The notes under the pieces: model-generated
Database searches by the model: none
What the model was told of the DNA's origin: nothing
The model's input: only the letters and a program-made list of their open reading frames with translations
Position numbers and translations under genes: made by a program
DNA from: Ptiloglossa arizonensis
Taxonomy: Eukaryota; Arthropoda; Insecta; Hymenoptera; Colletidae
DNA length: 64,000 bases
Assembly: GCF_051014685.1 (NCBI RefSeq)
Contig: NC_135055.1
Span: 5,196,001 to 5,260,000 of the forward strand
Direction: 5' to 3'
Part shown: piece by piece, positions 61,966 through 64,000 of the stretch
How the letters are laid out: each line of letters starts with the position of its first letter
Position numbering within the stretch: position 1 is the first letter of the stretch

Positions 61966-64000
61966 GTCGCTTTCTCTCCCTCTCAGAGGATCAATAGTTT
62001 CCAAAATCACAAAAGTTTCTCCACGTGGCCAGGACTGTACCCACCGGTCCGATTTCTTTCGCTCGAACAATACATTGACCCCGGCCAGGAGGGATGGTAG
62101 CGTAGCATCGAGATCGTTCACGCGTCGTGTGTTTTCCCAAGAGCACGTTCCCCGATTATCGACGAGAGTCACGGTGTCTCGGTGGCAATGTCGCGACGGT
62201 GTTGGAATTTCGATCGCTCCGCCACCGAAATTCCATCGCGGTGGTCACCTACACACAGGATTTCGCAACCGAAATTCCACCGGCCGCTTTGTAACCGCCA
62301 CGACTCGGAAGGAGCGAAACGAAAACGACAAGAGGCGTTATCGTCCCGTGAGAGTTGCGTCGGGGTCAGAGTAGAAAGTGGTGTCCGCGTGTGCGGCCCG
62401 ATGAAGGTCGGATCCGGGATGTTTGAACCTGATCTATACCAGTTTTCTTTCATTCATGGCGATCGTGTTCCACCACGGTGGAGAGAGTACGATTTCTGCC
62501 CTCCTCCCCCTTGGTGGAAATTGCAAACGGAACTGGGACTCTCGTGTATGCATAGAACGAGGATGCTCGAAGTCTCTGTGCGAAATATAACATTGTCCAT
62601 TAACCTTAAAGCGTTCTTCTCGACTGTAGACTCAAGATCGTTAACTAAGTAATTGTCCCGAAGGAACACGTGTCTTTCATTTTTTTCTTTAACAGCGAGA
62701 GGACTGATGAAATATAAGATTTGGTGTTCATCTATTGTAACAGTTTTAATTGTCGAGAAAGGATAGATTGCTGAAGAATACATCGATGGATTAAAAACAG
62801 ACCCGAGAAACGCATTACAGTTACTGTTAATTCACAAGCTGTGTGTAAAAGAGTTAATTTGTTCTTGTGAATCGTTAAATAAACGATAGAGGGTATTTAA
62901 AAACGAATCTTGAATGTTGACACGGTGAGATGTATATTATTGAGTGTCTAGGAAGAAATAGGAGTAAGTTAATTATATATTGCGTTACCCTCCAATTTGT
63001 TTACTCGGTTATAAAATAATGAAGCCCGATTATTTGAAATTGTACGAGTAGGTTCGTCTACTCTCTCCTACAGGCCGTTTGCTACTTTTCTGTCTGGTTC
63101 TTATCTGTAACGTTTAGTGCTTCTGACTTGTACACGTTTTACCGCTCTCCCTGAGGCGTCATTAATTGGAGGATCCTCGATAATTGGTAGAGGAGGCTTC
63201 ATAATCGCGAGAGCCGAGGAAAACTCGACCCACAAACAATTAAAATACTCTCTGCTTGGATTCTTCGATTTAGTCGCCATTTTCAGCTTTCAGAAACTTT
63301 GTTGACTGCCACGTTTATGATCGATAATTTTACTTTCCATAGAGACTACGTTATTTGTATTTGAACCACTTCTGACTTTCATTTTTTAGAAACTCAAAAT
63401 GTCATGGTACGGGAAAATTTATTTAACACAAGATATATTTTACTAACGACAGGGGAAATAGTATACTATTAAAGACAATTTTTAATAGTGAATGTTATAT
63501 TTATTAATTCTATAAAAATACACAAAGACTGAAGAGGAGCTCAAGGATTAAAAAGTTATTAAAATATTGCTTGTGAAGACTAATATATACGAAAAATATT
63601 ACTAAAGTTATAGCATTTCAATTAAATTGTTATAAATGACAATATATCAAAGAGGAATGTTTATCTTTAAGAAATTAAATTGCCTCTAGAGGGTCTCTGG
63701 ACTGCCATTCGATTGGTCTTAGATCGTCCTTTGGACAGCTATATGTCGTCGCCATGTTGGACCTAGAAAAATCCTTTAGAACAACTTTTAGGTTACTGTA
63801 TAATTACTTTCAAGCCAACTCTGCTTAACTTTACATTCTATTACATAATTTCTAAACTTTAAGCTCGTACCTACGGAATTACTATCTCATTTTTGTCTTA
63901 TTATTAAATCCATTTTATTACTACCAAATTCTATTTCAAAATCTTTTTCAAACTTCCCAAACATCTATTTCGCTTGTACGTCATCTTCAATGCCTTCGTG
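61966..64000. other. Spacer to the window end, no gene recognised
   Basis: A GC-richer patch at 62000-62520 is open on both strands and contains several ATTTC(C/G)GT-like variants around AAATTCCA, without domains. The remainder is AT-rich. The diverged repeat at 63405-63640 lies here. Confidence 0.5.
63405..63640. repeat. Dispersed AT-rich repeat, copy 2
   Basis: Diverged partner of 56985-57270, in the same orientation: TTTATTTAACACAAGATATA, then AAGTTATTAAAATATTGCT, then AAATTGTTATAAATGAC. Confidence 0.5.

Noticed and set aside
1..64000. tRNA, rRNA or CRISPR
   Set aside because: No convincing tRNA B-box with matching A-box, no rRNA-like stretch, and none of the arrays has the repeat-spacer organisation of a CRISPR. 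Scanning was by eye, so a missed tRNA cannot be excluded.

Overview
The window looks like nuclear DNA of an insect, most likely a hymenopteran (bee, wasp or sawfly). The reasons are small intron-split genes with GT..AG junctions, AT-rich spacer DNA interrupted by CpG-rich islands, abundant minisatellites and, above all, four same-strand genes of the insect-specific Osiris (DUF1676) family. No bacterial operons, rRNA, tRNA or CRISPR were seen. The species cannot be fixed from the sequence.

The coding content I can support is four plus-strand genes. Gene A (10501-15476, 4 exons, 475 aa) has a signal peptide and an Osiris-like hydrophobic module, followed by a long C-terminal region with four cysteines that is not typical of the family. 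Gene B (21196-23262, 4 exons, 329 aa), gene C (39455-41105, 2 coding exons, 289 aa) and gene D (48087-49982, 3 exons, 271 aa) are classical Osiris proteins: signal peptide, cysteine pair, DUF1676-type region, long hydrophobic module and a C-terminal DLAY/DLPY tyrosine motif. In all four genes a phase-1 intron falls just before the hydrophobic module, which supports common descent by tandem duplication. Osiris proteins are known from insect epidermis and trachea, where they act in the secretory/endosomal system during cuticle formation; that role is inferred here from family membership. Numbering against Drosophila Osi genes is uncertain (C may be Osi6-like and D Osi7-like, from order and general appearance), so symbols are left empty.

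Gene C has a clear TATA promoter, an ATG-free untranslated first exon and a polyadenylation signal. Gene D has a TATA box and a polyadenylation signal. A weak candidate for a fifth gene (two exons ending in a cysteine-rich stretch) lies at 60725-61034.

The rest is spacer, unusually rich in local tandem repeats, each of different sequence: about 150 bp (2625-3420), 173 bp (9345-10380, just upstream of gene A), a 15-20 bp array with a 488 bp higher-order repeat (27890-29530), 28 bp (33323-33440), an 11-bp array nested in longer units (36960-37935), 32 bp (44935-45880), an exact-looking 267 bp duplication (53128-53661), 128 bp (54540-55860), a 260 bp higher-order repeat (58600-60130) and a GATA/TATC inverted block (61420-61965). 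Two related short TIR elements sit in introns 2 and 3 of gene A. GC-rich, CpG-rich islands occur at several places, including just upstream of genes C and D.
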